Of a stretch of 64,000 nt of DNA, positions 32,488-40,997 are shown one piece after another. The notes beneath the pieces are model-generated. The model saw only the letters and a list, made by a program, of their open reading frames with translations. It searched no databases and was not told the DNA's origin. Numbering within the stretch: the first letter of the stretch is position 1; each line of letters opens with the position of its first letter. Made by a program: the position numbers and the translations under genes. Origin of the DNA: CAZBMJ01 sp964493205 (lineage in GTDB: Bacteria > Myxococcota > UBA727 > JABDBI01); NCBI GenBank assembly GCA_964493205.1, contig CAZBMJ010000009.1, forward strand, positions 1-64,000. The letters run 5' to 3'.

Positions 32488-34366
32488 AATATAAAAAATA
32501 TTCCTACAACAAATAGTTATCTTTTTTGCGAGGCTCTTCAGGCAGTATTGGCTGTTGTTCTAGGTTAAGTTTACGTTTTTTGCCGCATTCTAGTGATTTA
32601 TCTTCTTTAGTACAACTTGAAGAATTTAACGCTTTATCACTAGCTTCTACAACGCCTTGGGCTTCATGTTCCCCATTTTTTGTGCAACGGTCATAAGCTC
32701 TTTTGTTGATATTATAATAAAGGCATATATTTGTGGGCCAATCTTGTCGTAAAGTTTCATGGCCTTGTAACTTAATACGTTTTTCAAACTTTACTGTGGA
32801 TAAATTTTCCACATCTTCTATTCTTGTATGCCAATAAAAGTTAGAAGCTTCAGATAAAGCTTGCACAGCCAATCCTTCTATGCCTAAGTTTGCATAGGCA
32901 TAAATAAGAGAAATAGATGAAGATTCATCCTTACGCTCTTCATGTTGCTTATTTGTTAAATCGCTAACTATCCCAGTATAATATTGGTTTTTTTGTTGTT
33001 CACTCAAAGTGGTTCTTCTTAGCCTCACTCCTTCATAAACTTTTTCTAATTCTTGTAGAGCTGTTAAATGAGCAGAGTTTCTATCACCAGAAATCATTTC
33101 AACATTACAAGCGCCTCTAGATTCATCATGAGTTCTGATTTGATTAGTAAGATCGTTATCAAATATTACTAAACCATCTTTTATGTCAGATCTGCCTTTT
33201 ACTGAATAACCTGCACTAAAATCGCATTTTAATACTGCTTCAAATGGCTCCATTTGAAAGTTAGTGGCTGCATTAATAGCAATAGGCACAATAAATGGCT
33301 CTAAATACATGCCTAGGGCTCTTGCACCAGCAACGGTTAGATCAAAAGTTATGTTAGCTCCGGTATAATCACCAGCACCTTTTGCATCGCCAAACATTTT
33401 TACAGATTTTACTTGGTTATTTTCTTTGGCTGTATCGGTTAGGGCTGTAAAGTTAAAATCAGTAGCTGGCATAATGACAATTTTTTTATCAGGAACAAGC
33501 ATTTTGTATTTTGAAAGAGTTTCTAGTTGCTCTTCAGTAAAACCAGCATAGACACTCATGCTAAAAAATCCCACATAAGAATTATCAGCGCTTGCCAAAG
33601 AATCACTAAAAGCAGCAATAAGTTCAGCAGTAGTGTTATAAGTTTTTAAATCAAATTTTCCGCCAGCCATACGTAAATACATAGCTGCTAAGTCTATTTG
33701 TGAGATTATGTGCTCTTCTTCAAATTCTTGAGTTTTAATATAAAGTTCTTCATATTTTTTACTAAGTTCAATTTCTTTCTCTTTTAATTCAAATTTTTTT
33801 TCCTCAATAAGTTTATCAATATAATTTATTGCCTCCTGATTTCCAGTAAGCATAATATCAAGTCTTTTTTCTTGAAAATATTTTATCCTAGACTCTGCAT
33901 CCGATATTCTTTGTTGAGTATATTTAATTTGGTCATCGATATAGCTCACTCTTTCTTTGAACCACGGCGATTTTTTATAATTTTCGTTTTTAAGATTATT
34001 TAGAATTTCTAGGCAATCATCAAAATGCTCTACGAGACGCATATTTCGTAAGCCTCCAGCAGAACCTTGATCAAAGACATAAGGCCTAAATGGTGGCACA
34101 TAATAAACTATATTTTTATCTTTGCTGTCCTCATAGAGCTGCAATGACAATAACGCTTTAGCAATGTCTTTATGTTCTTGACTTTGAATATTTATGTTTT
34201 TAGGAAGTTCTAAACTTATTTTTTGTTGTGTAGGCATAGCTTGCAGCATGCTTGTTAGTAAAAAAGATAATGAAAAGATTTTTTTAAACATTTTTTCCCC
34301 CAAAAATATGTTTTTTAAAATCTAAACTAATTTGATAAAAAAAGTAAAATTAATTAATGAAATTAA
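32488..34366. repeat. Large direct repeat, copy A
   Basis: This block and 34492-36436 are near-identical across coding sequence and the 75 bp upstream of the start codon, including the same ribosome site. The only strongly diverged part is the coiled-coil coding segment. Copy A is 66 bp shorter, equal to 22 codons. Confidence 0.93.
32504..34291 (-). CDS. Secreted coiled-coil protein, paralogue A of a tandem pair
   Basis: I start at the ATG at 34291, which has GGGGGA 6 nt upstream; a TTG 12 bp earlier overlaps that ribosome site. The 595-residue protein has a signal peptide (1-19, ending L-Q-A), then a conserved region with P-P-F-R-P-Y-V-F-D-Q-G-S-A-G-G-L-R-N, a coiled coil (about 108-200), and a large C-terminal region with D-L-A-A-M-Y-L-R-M-A-G-G and a D-F-S-A-G-Y-S-V-K-G stretch. 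It ends in a charged tail with K-K-R-K-L, which resembles a nuclear import signal. No family recognised. Nearly identical to its neighbour except in the coiled coil. Confidence 0.75.
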   Translation of the reverse strand: MFKKIFSLSFLLTSMLQAMPTQQKISLELPKNINIQSQEHKDIAKALLSLQLYEDSKDKNIVYYVPPFRPYVFDQGSAGGLRNMRLVEHFDDCLEILNNLKNENYKKSPWFKERVSYIDDQIKYTQQRISDAESRIKYFQEKRLDIMLTGNQEAINYIDKLIEEKKFELKEKEIELSKKYEELYIKTQEFEEEHIISQIDLAAMYLRMAGGKFDLKTYNTTAELIAAFSDSLASADNSYVGFFSMSVYAGFTEEQLETLSKYKMLVPDKKIVIMPATDFNFTALTDTAKENNQVKSVKMFGDAKGAGDYTGANITFDLTVAGARALGMYLEPFIVPIAINAATNFQMEPFEAVLKCDFSAGYSVKGRSDIKDGLVIFDNDLTNQIRTHDESRGACNVEMISGDRNSAHLTALQELEKVYEGVRLRRTTLSEQQKNQYYTGIVSDLTNKQHEERKDESSSISLIYAYANLGIEGLAVQALSEASNFYWHTRIEDVENLSTVKFEKRIKLQGHETLRQDWPTNICLYYNINKRAYDRCTKNGEHEAQGVVEASDKALNSSSCTKEDKSLECGKKRKLNLEQQPILPEEPRKKDNYLL

Positions 34367-34380
34367 GTGGTTAGATTTGA

Positions 34381-34490
34381 AAAATACCTTGAATTTAGTG
34401 TGTATAGTGTGTAAAGCGTTTAGACTAAACTTGGCAAAGTGACAGTTGCTCTTAAAAAAGCCCTTAGCTTTAAAAACAAACTAAGGACCA
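34381..34490 (+). pseudogene. Collapsed hicAB remnant between the tandem paralogues
   Basis: Three short blocks match the intact hicAB locus in order. 34373-34420 matches the hicA upstream region (36459-36510); 34421-34450 matches mid-hicA (near 36603-36630, A-C-T-A-A-A-C-T-T-G-G-C); and 34451-34467 matches the end of hicB plus flank (37101-37116). Everything between has been deleted and no frame survives. So the duplicated unit once held the secreted protein plus hicAB, and one hicAB copy was lost. Confidence 0.8.
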
Positions 34491-34491
34491 C

Positions 34492-36436
34492 AATATAAAA
34501 AATATTCCTACAACAAATAGTTATCTTTTTTGCGAGGCTCTTCAGGGATTATTGGTTGTTGCTCTAAATTAAGTTTACGTTTTTTGCCGCACTCTAGTGA
34601 TTTATCCTCTTTAGTACAACTTGAAGAATTTAACGCTTTATCACTAGCTTCTACCACGCCTTGTGCTTGATGTTCACCATTTTTTGTGCAACGGTCATAA
34701 GCTCTTTTGTTGATATTATAATAAAGGCATATATTTGTGGGCCAATCTTGTCGTAAAGTTTCATGGCCTTGTAACTTAATACGTTTTTCAAACTTTACTG
34801 TGGATAAATTTTCCACATCTTCTATTCTTGTATGCCAATAAAAGTTAGAAGCTTCAGATAAAGCTTGCACAGCCAATCCTTCTATGCCTAAGTTTGCATA
34901 GGCATAAATAAGAGAAATAGATGAAGATTCATCCTTACGCTCTTCATGTTGCTTATTTGTTAAATCGCTAACTATCCCAGTATAATATTGGTTTTTTTGT
35001 TGTTCACTCAAAGTGGTTCTTCTTAGCCTCACTCCTTCATAAACTTTTTCTAATTCTTGTAGAGCTGTTAAATGAGCAGAGTTTCTATCACCAGAAATCA
35101 TTTCAACATTACAAGCGCCTCTAGATTCATCATGAGTTCTGATTTGATTAGTAAGATCGTTATCAAATATTACTAAACCATCTTTTATGTCAGATCTGCC
35201 TTTTACTGAATAACCTGCACTAAAATCGCATTTTAATACTGCTTCAAATGGCTCCATTTGAAAGTTAGTGGCTGCATTAATAGCAATAGGCACAATAAAT
35301 GGCTCTAAATACATGCCTAGGGCTCTTGCACCAGCAACGGTTAGATCAAAAGTTATGTTAGCTCCGGTATAATCACCAGCACCTTTTGCATCGCCAAACA
35401 TTTTTACAGATTTTACTTGGTTATTTTCTTTGGCTGTATCGGTTAGGGCTGTAAAGTTAAAATCAGTAGCTGGCATAATGACAATTTTTTTATCAGGAAC
35501 AAGCATTTTGTATTTTGAAAGAGTTTCTAGTTGCTCTTCAGTAAAACCAGCATAGACACTCATGCTAAAAAATCCCACATAAGAGTTATCAGCGCTTGCC
35601 AAAGAATCACTAAAAGCAGTAATAAGTTCAGCAGTTGTATTATAAGTTTTTAAATCAAATTTGCCCCCTGCCATACGCAAATACATAGCAGCTAAATCTA
35701 TTTGAGATGTTATATGTTCTTCTTCTAGCTCTTTTTGTAGAGCATTTGTTTTACTTTCTATTTCATTATTTTTTTCATTCAATTCTATTTTTATAGGCAA
35801 AAGCTCTAATTCTTTATTTTTTAATTCAACTTCTTTTTCTTCAATAAGTTTATCAATATAATTTATTACCTCTTGGTTTCCAGTAAGCATAATCTCAAGT
35901 CTTTTCTCTTGAAGATATTTTATTCTATTTGTCGTATCGCTTATTTGTCCTTTTAAATAGCTTGCATCGTCTTCAAGGTATTTTAATTGTTGAGCTTTTT
36001 GTATTTTGAACTCGCTCAATCTTTCCTTTATCCACGGCGATTTTTTATAATTTTCGTTTTTAAGATTATTTAGAATTTCTAGGCAATCATCAAAATGCTC
36101 TACGAGACGCATATTTCGTAAGCCTCCAGCAGAACCTTGATCAAAGACATAAGGCCTAAATGGTGGCACATAATAAACTATATTTTTATCTTTGCTGTCC
36201 TCATAGAGCTGCAATGACAATAACGCTTTAGCAATGTCTTTATGTTCTTGACTTTGAATATTTATGTTTTTAGGAAGTTCTAAACTTATTTTTTGTTGTG
36301 TAGGCATAGCTTGCAGCATGCTTGTTAGTAAAAAAGATAATGAAAAGATTTTTTTAAACATTTTTTCCCCCAAAAATATGTTTTTTAAAATCTAAACTAA
36401 TTTGATAAAAAAAGTAAAATTAATTAATGAAATTAA
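34492..36436. repeat. Large direct repeat, copy B
   Basis: Second copy of the duplicated block (see 32488-34366), carrying paralogue B. Outside the coiled-coil segment only scattered single-base changes separate the copies, so the duplication is recent or the copies are kept alike by gene conversion. Confidence 0.93.
34508..36361 (-). CDS. Secreted coiled-coil protein, paralogue B of a tandem pair
   Basis: Same architecture as paralogue A with 617 residues from the ATG at 36361 (GGGGGA site). Signal peptide, conserved N-terminal region and the whole C-terminal region including the K-K-R-K-L tail are almost unchanged. The coiled coil between the conserved S-P-W and S-Q-I-D-L-A-A-M motifs is 22 residues longer and differs at many positions, including whole heptads. 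Such local divergence between otherwise equal copies suggests that the coiled coil is the specificity part. Function unknown. Confidence 0.75.
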   Translation of the reverse strand: MFKKIFSLSFLLTSMLQAMPTQQKISLELPKNINIQSQEHKDIAKALLSLQLYEDSKDKNIVYYVPPFRPYVFDQGSAGGLRNMRLVEHFDDCLEILNNLKNENYKKSPWIKERLSEFKIQKAQQLKYLEDDASYLKGQISDTTNRIKYLQEKRLEIMLTGNQEVINYIDKLIEEKEVELKNKELELLPIKIELNEKNNEIESKTNALQKELEEEHITSQIDLAAMYLRMAGGKFDLKTYNTTAELITAFSDSLASADNSYVGFFSMSVYAGFTEEQLETLSKYKMLVPDKKIVIMPATDFNFTALTDTAKENNQVKSVKMFGDAKGAGDYTGANITFDLTVAGARALGMYLEPFIVPIAINAATNFQMEPFEAVLKCDFSAGYSVKGRSDIKDGLVIFDNDLTNQIRTHDESRGACNVEMISGDRNSAHLTALQELEKVYEGVRLRRTTLSEQQKNQYYTGIVSDLTNKQHEERKDESSSISLIYAYANLGIEGLAVQALSEASNFYWHTRIEDVENLSTVKFEKRIKLQGHETLRQDWPTNICLYYNINKRAYDRCTKNGEHQAQGVVEASDKALNSSSCTKEDKSLECGKKRKLNLEQQPIIPEEPRKKDNYLL

Positions 36437-36512
36437 TATCTTAGCTGCTATTTGTGTTGAGATTTGAACTAATATCTTGAATTTAGTGTGTATAGTGTGT
36501 AAAATGTTTGAA

Positions 36513-36707
36513 ATGAATAGCAAAGAATTAATCAGTGAACTTCTGGCAGATGGTTGGCTGCATGTGGCTACACGTGGAAGTCATTGGCATTTTAAACATC
36601 CAACTAAACTTGGCAAAGTCACAGTTCCTCACCCAAAAAGGGATTTACCAAAAGGAACAGTTCAAAGTGTTTTAAAACAGGCGAAGTTAAAAGGAGACTC
36701 TAAATGA
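36513..36707 (+). CDS. hicA: HicA-type mRNA interferase toxin
   Basis: A 64-residue double-stranded RNA-binding-fold toxin. It begins M-N-S-K-E-L-I-S-E-L-L-A-D-G-W, and has the family core G-S-H-W-H-F-K-H-P with the catalytic histidine and T-V-P-H-P-K-R-D-L-P-K-G-T. In-frame upstream starts (ATG 36504, TTG 36477) exist, but the family N terminus fits 36513. It overlaps hicB by 4 bp (ATGA). HicA cuts mRNA when not bound by HicB. Confidence 0.9.
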   Translation: MNSKELISELLADGWLHVATRGSHWHFKHPTKLGKVTVPHPKRDLPKGTVQSVLKQAKLKGDSK

Positions 36708-37105
36708 ACTCATATATTGGACTAATAAGAAAAGAAGCGAAAAGTGATTATGGCGTTGAATTTCCAGATTTTCCTGGATGTATCACTGCTGCAAAAACTT
36801 TAACAGAAGCTCAAGCAATGGCGGAAGAAGCCTTAAATGCTCATATTGAATTTATGGTTCAAGATGGTGATATACTACCTAAAGCTAGCTCTTTAGAAAA
36901 CATTATGTCTAAAAAATCCAGCAGAGGTGCTGTAGCCATTGTTGTTAATGCCATTAATCCGTATGCTGTTAAAAGAGTTAACCTAACTTTTAGGGAAGAT
37001 ATTTTAGACAAAATTGATCGTTTTGCTAAGTTTCATGGGCTAACTCGATCAAATTTTCTTGCAATAGCTGCTATTAATGAGCTAGAAAAAGCTAAAGCAA
37101 TTTAA
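36704..37105 (+). CDS. hicB: HicB-type antitoxin
   Basis: A 133-residue antitoxin. The N-terminal half is the HicB partial RNase H-like fold (D-Y-G-V-E-F-P-D-F-P-G-C-I-T-A-A and E-A-L-N-A-H-I-E). The C terminus is a ribbon-helix-helix DNA-binding domain (V-K-R-V-N-L-T-F-R-E-D-I-L-D-K-I and G-L-T-R-S-N-F-L) that would repress the operon. The start overlaps the hicA stop, so the pair is coupled. A deleted copy of the same locus lies at 34381-34490. Confidence 0.92.
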   Translation: MNSYIGLIRKEAKSDYGVEFPDFPGCITAAKTLTEAQAMAEEALNAHIEFMVQDGDILPKASSLENIMSKKSSRGAVAIVVNAINPYAVKRVNLTFREDILDKIDRFAKFHGLTRSNFLAIAAINELEKAKAI

Positions 37106-37148
37106 AAAGCCCTTAGATTTTAGTACTAACCAAGAGCTCAAAGTTATC

Positions 37149-37482
37149 TTATTCTTTTATATTAAATTTATAACCACATTTTGCAAAGTGCTCTTGCTTA
37201 CATTCGAGAGCATTTAAAGCTATTTCTTCAATACTTTTACCAATTGATTTTTTGGCAATTTCTGATCACAGGTAGCTTTTATTTGAGATTCCAGGTCAAA
37301 ATCTTTCAATATCTTATCTATTAAATCTTGTGCTTTTTTAGCAACGCTTGGATCAATAATTTCTTGATGTTCAGCATTGTTTTCTTCTTTTTTGGTATGA
37401 GCATGCACTCTACTATTAGAAGAAGCAGTTTTGATATTTTGTAGTTTGCTCTAGCTAATTCTGGATGTTCTTGCATTAGCAT
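37149..37482 (-). pseudogene. Frameshifted small gene, possibly a decayed lipoprotein
   Basis: An ATG at 37482 follows an AGGAG site and reads M-L-M-Q-E-H-P-E-L-A-R-A. Two single-base shifts are then needed to keep a continuous protein: into S-K-L-Q-N-I-K-T-A-S-S-N near 37440, and again at the six-A run near 37250, after which the frame reads S-I-G-K-S-I-E-E-I-A-L-N-A-L-E and ends at 37149. Just upstream (37501-37590, minus) another frame shows a lipoprotein-signal-like stretch, F-L-L-A-T-P-A-V-I-F-F-I-S-C, with no start codon, which may be its lost N terminus. The remaining gap to the aminotransferase gene (37591-37749) is AT-rich and empty apart from a GAGGGGAGAG ribosome site. Confidence 0.5.
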
Positions 37483-37749
37483 TTTTAACTCCTGTAAACT
37501 TTAAGAATTAGCTAAATCATCATAATTATTAGCACATGAAATAAAAAAAATAACAGCAGGAGTTGCAAGCAAAAAATTTATTATCTTTATATTTTGTCTT
37601 CTTCAAATTCCTCTTATAGGAGTGATATGAAGTTGTGTTTTTTATTTACTTTGTTCAAAAAAGTACTATTTTTTATTTTTCTAAAAATCCAATTTAGTAT
37701 TAAAAACGCTACATAAATTTAATTGATTTTATATAGAGAGGGGAGAGAT

Positions 37750-39033
37750 ATGAATCAAAAATTTTTATTACCTAATGGGCAGATTGCAGTTGCTAATATG
37801 GAATCACATTTTTTGTTAATAAAGCATTTAGAACATGAAGATAAAGAGTTAATTTCAGCCGCTTTTGGAAAACCAACATTTTCTTTGTCACCACATATTC
37901 CAGTGGCTATGCTTGAATATTGGAAAAAAGCTCAGCAAAGTGAAAAAGCTATTCAATATGGACCTCCTGAGGGTCATTATGAAAATAGAAAAAAAGTTGC
38001 TGATGCCCTTTCCAAAGAATATAAAATTTCAGATAATTTTAACGCCGATAATGTCATATTCACTGTTGGTGGAGTAAGCGCCCTACATTCAATATTTTAT
38101 GCTGTTGATAAGCTAAAGCCAAATAGCAAAATTGTGACTCCATTGCCATATTATCCTTGGTATCAATGGTATCAAGGCAAAAAGCCATCTTTTTTGCATT
38201 ATATAAATTTAATAGCTAATGGCAATTTAACTCTTAATGCTTCTGCCCTTAGGACTTCGTTGGAAACAATAGACAAAAATAATATTGGAGCATTTTTATT
38301 TTGTGATCCAAGCAATCCTAGTAGTACTACGCCAGGTAGAGAAGAGTGGTTAAAAATTGCTCAAATTTTACAAGATTATCCTAACATACCAATAATACTT
38401 GATGAAGCTTATCGAGAAATGGTTTTTGTTGCTGATTCAACTTCTTTAATTAGTGTTGCGCAACATCTTTTGCCAAGAATTATCTTGTTAAGATCGGCGA
38501 CAAAAGGCTTATCAGCTGCTGGTGAAAGAATGGCTGTAGTGGTTACTAAAAATAAAGATATTTATAATGCTTTGGTAGATTATGTGAATATTTATAATCT
38601 TAATACGCCCCTGTCTACGCAATTTGCTTATGCTGAAACTTTATCAAAGATAACTCCAGCAGATTACGTAAAATTAGGAAATTTTTATAAAGAAAAAGTA
38701 TTTTTTATGAAAGAGAAATTACAAGAGATTAACGCGTTACCCAAAAACATAACCTATAATCCACAAGGTACTTTTTACTTAATAGCAGACCTTAGTAAGC
38801 TTAAAGGTAAAAATCTTAATCAAGAGGCTGCAAAAACCCTTCTAAAAGAATCTAATGCAAAGATCGAAACAGACGTTGATATTGCTACTCATTTGCTTTT
38901 TGAACATAAAATAGCACTTTCACCTTTGTCATTTTTTGGCGTTGATTCAAGCTTTTGTTGGCTTAGGATAACCTGTGCTGATAATTTAGACATTATGAAC
39001 AAGATATTTTTAGCTATTAAAAAAGAGATTTAA
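37750..39033 (+). CDS. Class I/II aminotransferase
   Basis: Fold-type I PLP enzyme of 427 residues. The ATG at 37750 follows a strong GAGGGGAGAG site; a TTG 27 bp earlier lies before that site and is unlikely. Motifs: Y-G-P-P-E-G-H-Y-E-N-R near the N terminus, F-C-D-P-S-N-P-S-S with the PLP-contacting Asn, L-D-E-A-Y-R-E-M with the PLP-contacting Asp/Tyr, and the Schiff-base lysine in S-A-T-K-G-L-S-A-A-G-E-R. The amino acid substrate cannot be read from sequence. It overlaps the convergent MNT gene by 24 bp. Confidence 0.85.
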   Translation: MNQKFLLPNGQIAVANMESHFLLIKHLEHEDKELISAAFGKPTFSLSPHIPVAMLEYWKKAQQSEKAIQYGPPEGHYENRKKVADALSKEYKISDNFNADNVIFTVGGVSALHSIFYAVDKLKPNSKIVTPLPYYPWYQWYQGKKPSFLHYINLIANGNLTLNASALRTSLETIDKNNIGAFLFCDPSNPSSTTPGREEWLKIAQILQDYPNIPIILDEAYREMVFVADSTSLISVAQHLLPRIILLRSATKGLSAAGERMAVVVTKNKDIYNALVDYVNIYNLNTPLSTQFAYAETLSKITPADYVKLGNFYKEKVFFMKEKLQEINALPKNITYNPQGTFYLIADLSKLKGKNLNQEAAKTLLKESNAKIETDVDIATHLLFEHKIALSPLSFFGVDSSFCWLRITCADNLDIMNKIFLAIKKEI

Positions 39034-39306
39034 GCATATATTGCTTTTATCCATAATATTTTTAAAATCATCATCGCACTGGTGATAATTTACAATATCA
39101 ACTTTGTAGGGAAGATCTGATTCTTCTAACTCTTCTTCGAGTTTTAGCAAAGTATTTTGAGGAATATTATCTTTGTAAAATAGGTCTATATCAGATAGTT
39201 TTTTGGCGCGATCAGTGATTCGTGATCCAAACATGTAAAAGGTATAGTTATAATTATTCAAAATACTTTTTAATATTTCTAGATGTCTTTTTTCCATGTT
39301 AATCAT
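39010..39306 (-). CDS. MNT-type nucleotidyltransferase (type VII antitoxin, MntA-like)
   Basis: A 98-residue minimal nucleotidyltransferase. It has the core F-G-S-R followed by S-D-I-D-L, the G-S-x(n)-D-x-D motif of the fold, with a third acidic residue near V-D-I-V. Such proteins pair with HEPN proteins; MntA AMPylates or masks the HepT RNase. It overlaps its partner by 4 bp and the convergent aminotransferase by 24 bp at the 3' ends. Confidence 0.85.
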   Translation of the reverse strand: MINMEKRHLEILKSILNNYNYTFYMFGSRITDRAKKLSDIDLFYKDNIPQNTLLKLEEELEESDLPYKVDIVNYHQCDDDFKNIMDKSNICLNLFFNS

Positions 39307-39701
39307 TTTAAACTCTGAATATTTTTTAAAAAGGCTTTCATTTCTTTAGCAAAGCTTGGACATATAGCCAAAACTCGGTTAGCTTCTGCTTCATGATATG
39401 TATGAACAGTTAAATTGCGTTTTTTAATGAAATCAAACCATATTTCTGGGTCATTAATAAACCCTTCTAGTGCTGCCATTCTAAAAGTTTCTCGAGGGGA
39501 ATTAGCTGTTTTTCCACGTTCCTCAAGTAAGCGCTTCATTATTTTCCATGACAATTCAAAACAATATTCAAAAGCTTGTATGATTCCAGCTCGTTCTTGC
39601 TCAGTTTTATCATGCATAAGGAAAGATTCAAATTTATCGAAAGCTTTTAATAAAGGAGAGATGTTTGTCTCTCCAATTACAGTTCTTATTGTGTCTTGCA
39701 T
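39303..39701 (-). CDS. HEPN-domain protein (HepT/HI0074-like)
   Basis: A 132-residue all-helical protein of the HI0074 nucleotidyltransferase-substrate-binding type. F-E-Y-C-F-E-L-S-W-K-I-M-K is the conserved helix, and R-N-L-T-V-H-T-Y-H is an R-x4-H motif as in HEPN RNases. It is first in a two-gene unit with the MNT protein. This fits a type VII toxin-antitoxin pair, with HEPN as toxin. Confidence 0.85.
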   Translation of the reverse strand: MQDTIRTVIGETNISPLLKAFDKFESFLMHDKTEQERAGIIQAFEYCFELSWKIMKRLLEERGKTANSPRETFRMAALEGFINDPEIWFDFIKKRNLTVHTYHEAEANRVLAICPSFAKEMKAFLKNIQSLK

Positions 39702-39786
39702 AAAATACTCTATTATTTTTGAGTAAAAATAGCATTATAGTATTGTCAAGTAAAGTGTATTATTAGCTAATGTTTCTAGTTATGAA

Positions 39787-40314
39787 TTAAAAGAAAGCTG
39801 CAATACCCAGATAGCCAATGGGGATACGAGCACCAATATAGCCATCTTTATTAAAATAAAAGTTTAAGGGAGCCCCAAGATCTAATGCCACTCGATTATT
39901 TAGAGGAACAAGAATCCCTATGGGTGCACCAAGCAAAAAATTGACTCCTTCAGTTTTAGTTTGCCAATCGATACCAGCTTTTACTCCTAAATAAGGATAA
40001 AGTGCTCCACCTAGATCTATATAGTATTTGGCAGTGCTAGCTAATGAAAATTGCCACGGCGAGTTGTTGCCACTTATGCTGGTTCGTCCCACAGATGGGC
40101 TCAAGCCCAAAGCAAAACTTTTTCCTACAAAATAATTAAATTCAGGTGATATTAAAAACCCAATTTGGGCTTCTTGTCCTTTTAAAATTTTAATAGGCAT
40201 TTGTATGGTGCCGCCAAGCTGCATAGTGCTCTTACTGATAGATAGTTTAGTCCGTCCCAAAGCGCTGATGGATAATAATAATGAGATGGTCATGAAAAAA
40301 ATTATTCTTTGCAT
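39787..40314 (-). CDS. Small outer-membrane barrel-like protein
   Basis: A 175-residue protein with a signal peptide (1-20). The mature part alternates hydrophobic and polar residues, with short turns (P-E-F-N-Y-F-V-G, A-K-Y-Y-I-D-L-G, P-I-G-Y-L-G-I-A-A-F-F), and ends in Phe, as expected of an outer-membrane beta-barrel. About 8 strands could fit. AAGGA lies before the ATG. No specific family recognised. Confidence 0.6.
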   Translation of the reverse strand: MQRIIFFMTISLLLSISALGRTKLSISKSTMQLGGTIQMPIKILKGQEAQIGFLISPEFNYFVGKSFALGLSPSVGRTSISGNNSPWQFSLASTAKYYIDLGGALYPYLGVKAGIDWQTKTEGVNFLLGAPIGILVPLNNRVALDLGAPLNFYFNKDGYIGARIPIGYLGIAAFF

Positions 40315-40430
40315 ATAATATTCCTTGAATTATTAAGTTATACCTATTGATCTTGGTTGCTTCATTCAAGGGGGTAGATTAAAAATGAAAGATTGCTTGT
40401 GTGCAAAAACAGCTTTTACAGGAATAAAAT

Positions 40431-40973
40431 ATGAAATATATTATTTTTAGCATTGCCTTTTTTTCTTATTTTTCGTTTCTCGAGGCAACTGATTTAAATT
40501 TAGAGCAGAAAGAAAGACAAGCCACGATCGAAACTTATGCTAAGAAATGTAGAAATGTTTCCTACCAGCCTGGCCATAGTGGATTTGAGCTATCAAAAGA
40601 TATGCGCATAGAGGCAGCTTTTGAATTTTATGAACAAAATATAAAACCAGACCAAAACTATTCCTTAGCTAATTTTTATGTAGAGTTAAGGTTGGCAGCA
40701 GCTAGTTCCATAATTCAGGAAATACAAATTGAAGCGTTACCATTCAAATGCATGCAGATGGGAATATTACGCTCAGTTGCTCCTATAACCAAAATGCAAA
40801 TTATTATGGGATTGCAACGGGCTAATATTGCGATCAAAATAAATTGCTTAAGAATGATTGATGAACTTAATTTTGCCAAAGAAAGATACAAAGAAATACT
40901 AACGCAGCAGGATATAGCAATAATGGAAGAAGGGCTTATTAAGTTTTTGTCGATGCAGGAAGAAATAAAATAG
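40431..40973 (+). CDS. Secreted helical protein of unknown function
   Basis: A 180-residue protein with a signal peptide (1-19, ending L-E-A). The mature protein is predicted by composition to be mainly helical and holds a few cysteines (K-C-R-N, K-C-M-Q, N-C-L-R). AGGAA precedes the ATG. No family recognised. It is divergent from the barrel-like gene and convergent with the next secreted protein. Confidence 0.55.
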   Translation: MKYIIFSIAFFSYFSFLEATDLNLEQKERQATIETYAKKCRNVSYQPGHSGFELSKDMRIEAAFEFYEQNIKPDQNYSLANFYVELRLAAASSIIQEIQIEALPFKCMQMGILRSVAPITKMQIIMGLQRANIAIKINCLRMIDELNFAKERYKEILTQQDIAIMEEGLIKFLSMQEEIK

Positions 40974-40997
40974 CTCAAGGTTTGCAAAGAAAGTGAA

